Source of the DNA: Marinilabiliaceae bacterium
Lineage (GTDB): Bacteria; Bacteroidota; Bacteroidia; Bacteroidales; Marinilabiliaceae
NCBI GenBank assembly: GCA_021443545.1
Contig: JABUTU010000082.1
Location: 1 to 64,000 of the forward strand
Reading direction: 5' to 3'
DNA length: 64,000 bases
Part shown: positions 63,624 to 64,000 of the stretch, piece after piece
How the letters are laid out: each line of letters starts with the position of its first letter
Numbering within the stretch: position 1 is the first letter of the stretch
Made by a program: the position numbers and the translations under genes
The notes under the pieces: generated by a model
What the model was told of the DNA's origin: nothing
The model's input: the letters and a program-made list of their open reading frames with translations, nothing else
The model's database searches: none

Positions 63624-64000
63624 TTACTTCTTTGCATCTGCTGCGCATTTAGCCTCTGCAGCCTTAGCACGAAGGATGGCTCCTACTTTGTTTTTGCCAA
63701 GTCGGATGTAATCAAGCAACGGACGGTTTGATGGACATGTGAAGTTGCATGAACCGCATTCGATGCAATCCATTATTCGATGCTCCTGAGCCTCATCCCA
63801 CATACTCTTGCCAGAAAGTTTAGAGATGAGATATGGCTCCAGCCCCATAGGACAAACTCCTACACATTTGGCACAGCGGATGCAGTTGGCAACTTCAGGA
63901 CGTTGGCTTTCTTTCTTGTTCATGACAAGTATGCCACTTGTCCCTTTGGTGACGGGAACATCCAAATGAGTAAATGCTCGTCCCATCATAGGACCTCCGC
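63624..64000 (-). CDS. rnfC: Rnf electron transport complex subunit RnfC (C-terminal part)
   Basis: Cut by the window end: only about the last 124 residues are present, and the gene continues past 64000. The visible part begins at GGPMMGRAF and carries two ferredoxin-type Cys sets: CIRCAKCVGVCPMGL and CIECGSCNFTCPSN, which bind two [4Fe-4S] clusters. RnfC is the NADH-oxidising or NAD-reducing peripheral subunit. rnfB, if present, would lie further upstream. Confidence 0.95.
   Translation of the reverse strand, partial: GGPMMGRAFTHLDVPVTKGTSGILVMNKKESQRPEVANCIRCAKCVGVCPMGLEPYLISKLSGKSMWDEAQEHRIMDCIECGSCNFTCPSNRPLLDYIRLGKNKVGAILRAKAAEAKCAADAKK

Overview
The window is a stretch of chromosome from a member of the Bacteroidota, almost certainly order Bacteroidales. 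The evidence is as follows: promoters of the TTTG / TAnnTTTG type in front of many genes; starts that mostly lack a Shine-Dalgarno sequence; a secreted protein ending in a type IX secretion (Por) sorting domain; a DUF5686 outer-membrane protein with a carboxypeptidase-regulatory N-terminus; a GT2/DUF4922 gene pair; an Rnf complex; pyruvate formate-lyase; and carboxynorspermidine decarboxylase. Together these suggest an anaerobic, fermentative, Gram-negative bacterium. I do not name a genus. No phage, insertion sequence, CRISPR array or tRNA was seen.

Layout. 1-70: the last bases of a 5S rRNA and its terminator. 99-3404: ahcY and an unexpected methyl-accepting chemotaxis protein. 3414-7767: a trp operon (trpE, trpG, trpD, trpC) with a strong promoter, a 21-residue leader peptide rich in Trp (WWRW) and an attenuator hairpin; trpG is fused to an N-terminal flavin-type split-barrel domain. 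7779-11235 (minus): MmcQ/YjbR protein, pflA, pflB. 11499-18200: a T9SS-exported protein, a phosphoesterase and a DUF5686 protein. 18409-25916 (plus): a seven-gene run with lipoprotein, two M16 peptidase-like subunits, SpoIID/LytB protein, miaA, GT2 and DUF4922. 25993-27369: TrpB2 with its own promoter and terminator. 27541-33118 (minus): efp, then a four-gene run read as exonuclease, rlmI-like, DEAD-box helicase, fucose-type permease. 33157-36424 (minus): secreted repeat protein, DUF805, rpe, Sua5/YciO.

36507-36616 holds a 38-bp perfect direct repeat, 72 bp apart, that carries promoter elements. 36628-40273 (plus): TPR protein, ExbB, ExbD, TonB with a TolA-like stalk. 40406-42993: a membrane protein of unknown role and a secreted GH43-CBM6 enzyme. 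43106-55341 (plus): a ten-gene, nearly gapless run (degenerate RlmL-like protein, gluQ, Cof hydrolase, trkA, DUF819 transporter, tilS, unknown, pepT, AddA-like helicase-nuclease, YkgJ-like). 55507-60085 (minus): nspC, LRR lipoprotein, PBP1A. 60156-60758 (plus): HAD phosphatase. 60814-64000 (minus): rnfC (cut by the window end), rnfD, rnfG, rnfE, rnfA.

The most notable points are the trp regulatory leader, the split-barrel-TrpG fusion, the chemoreceptor in a lineage not known for chemotaxis, the duplicated promoter repeat, and several enzymes whose key motif is altered (RlmL-like CPPV for NPPY, phosphoesterase GNND for GNHD). All functional calls are from reading the sequence; no database search was run.
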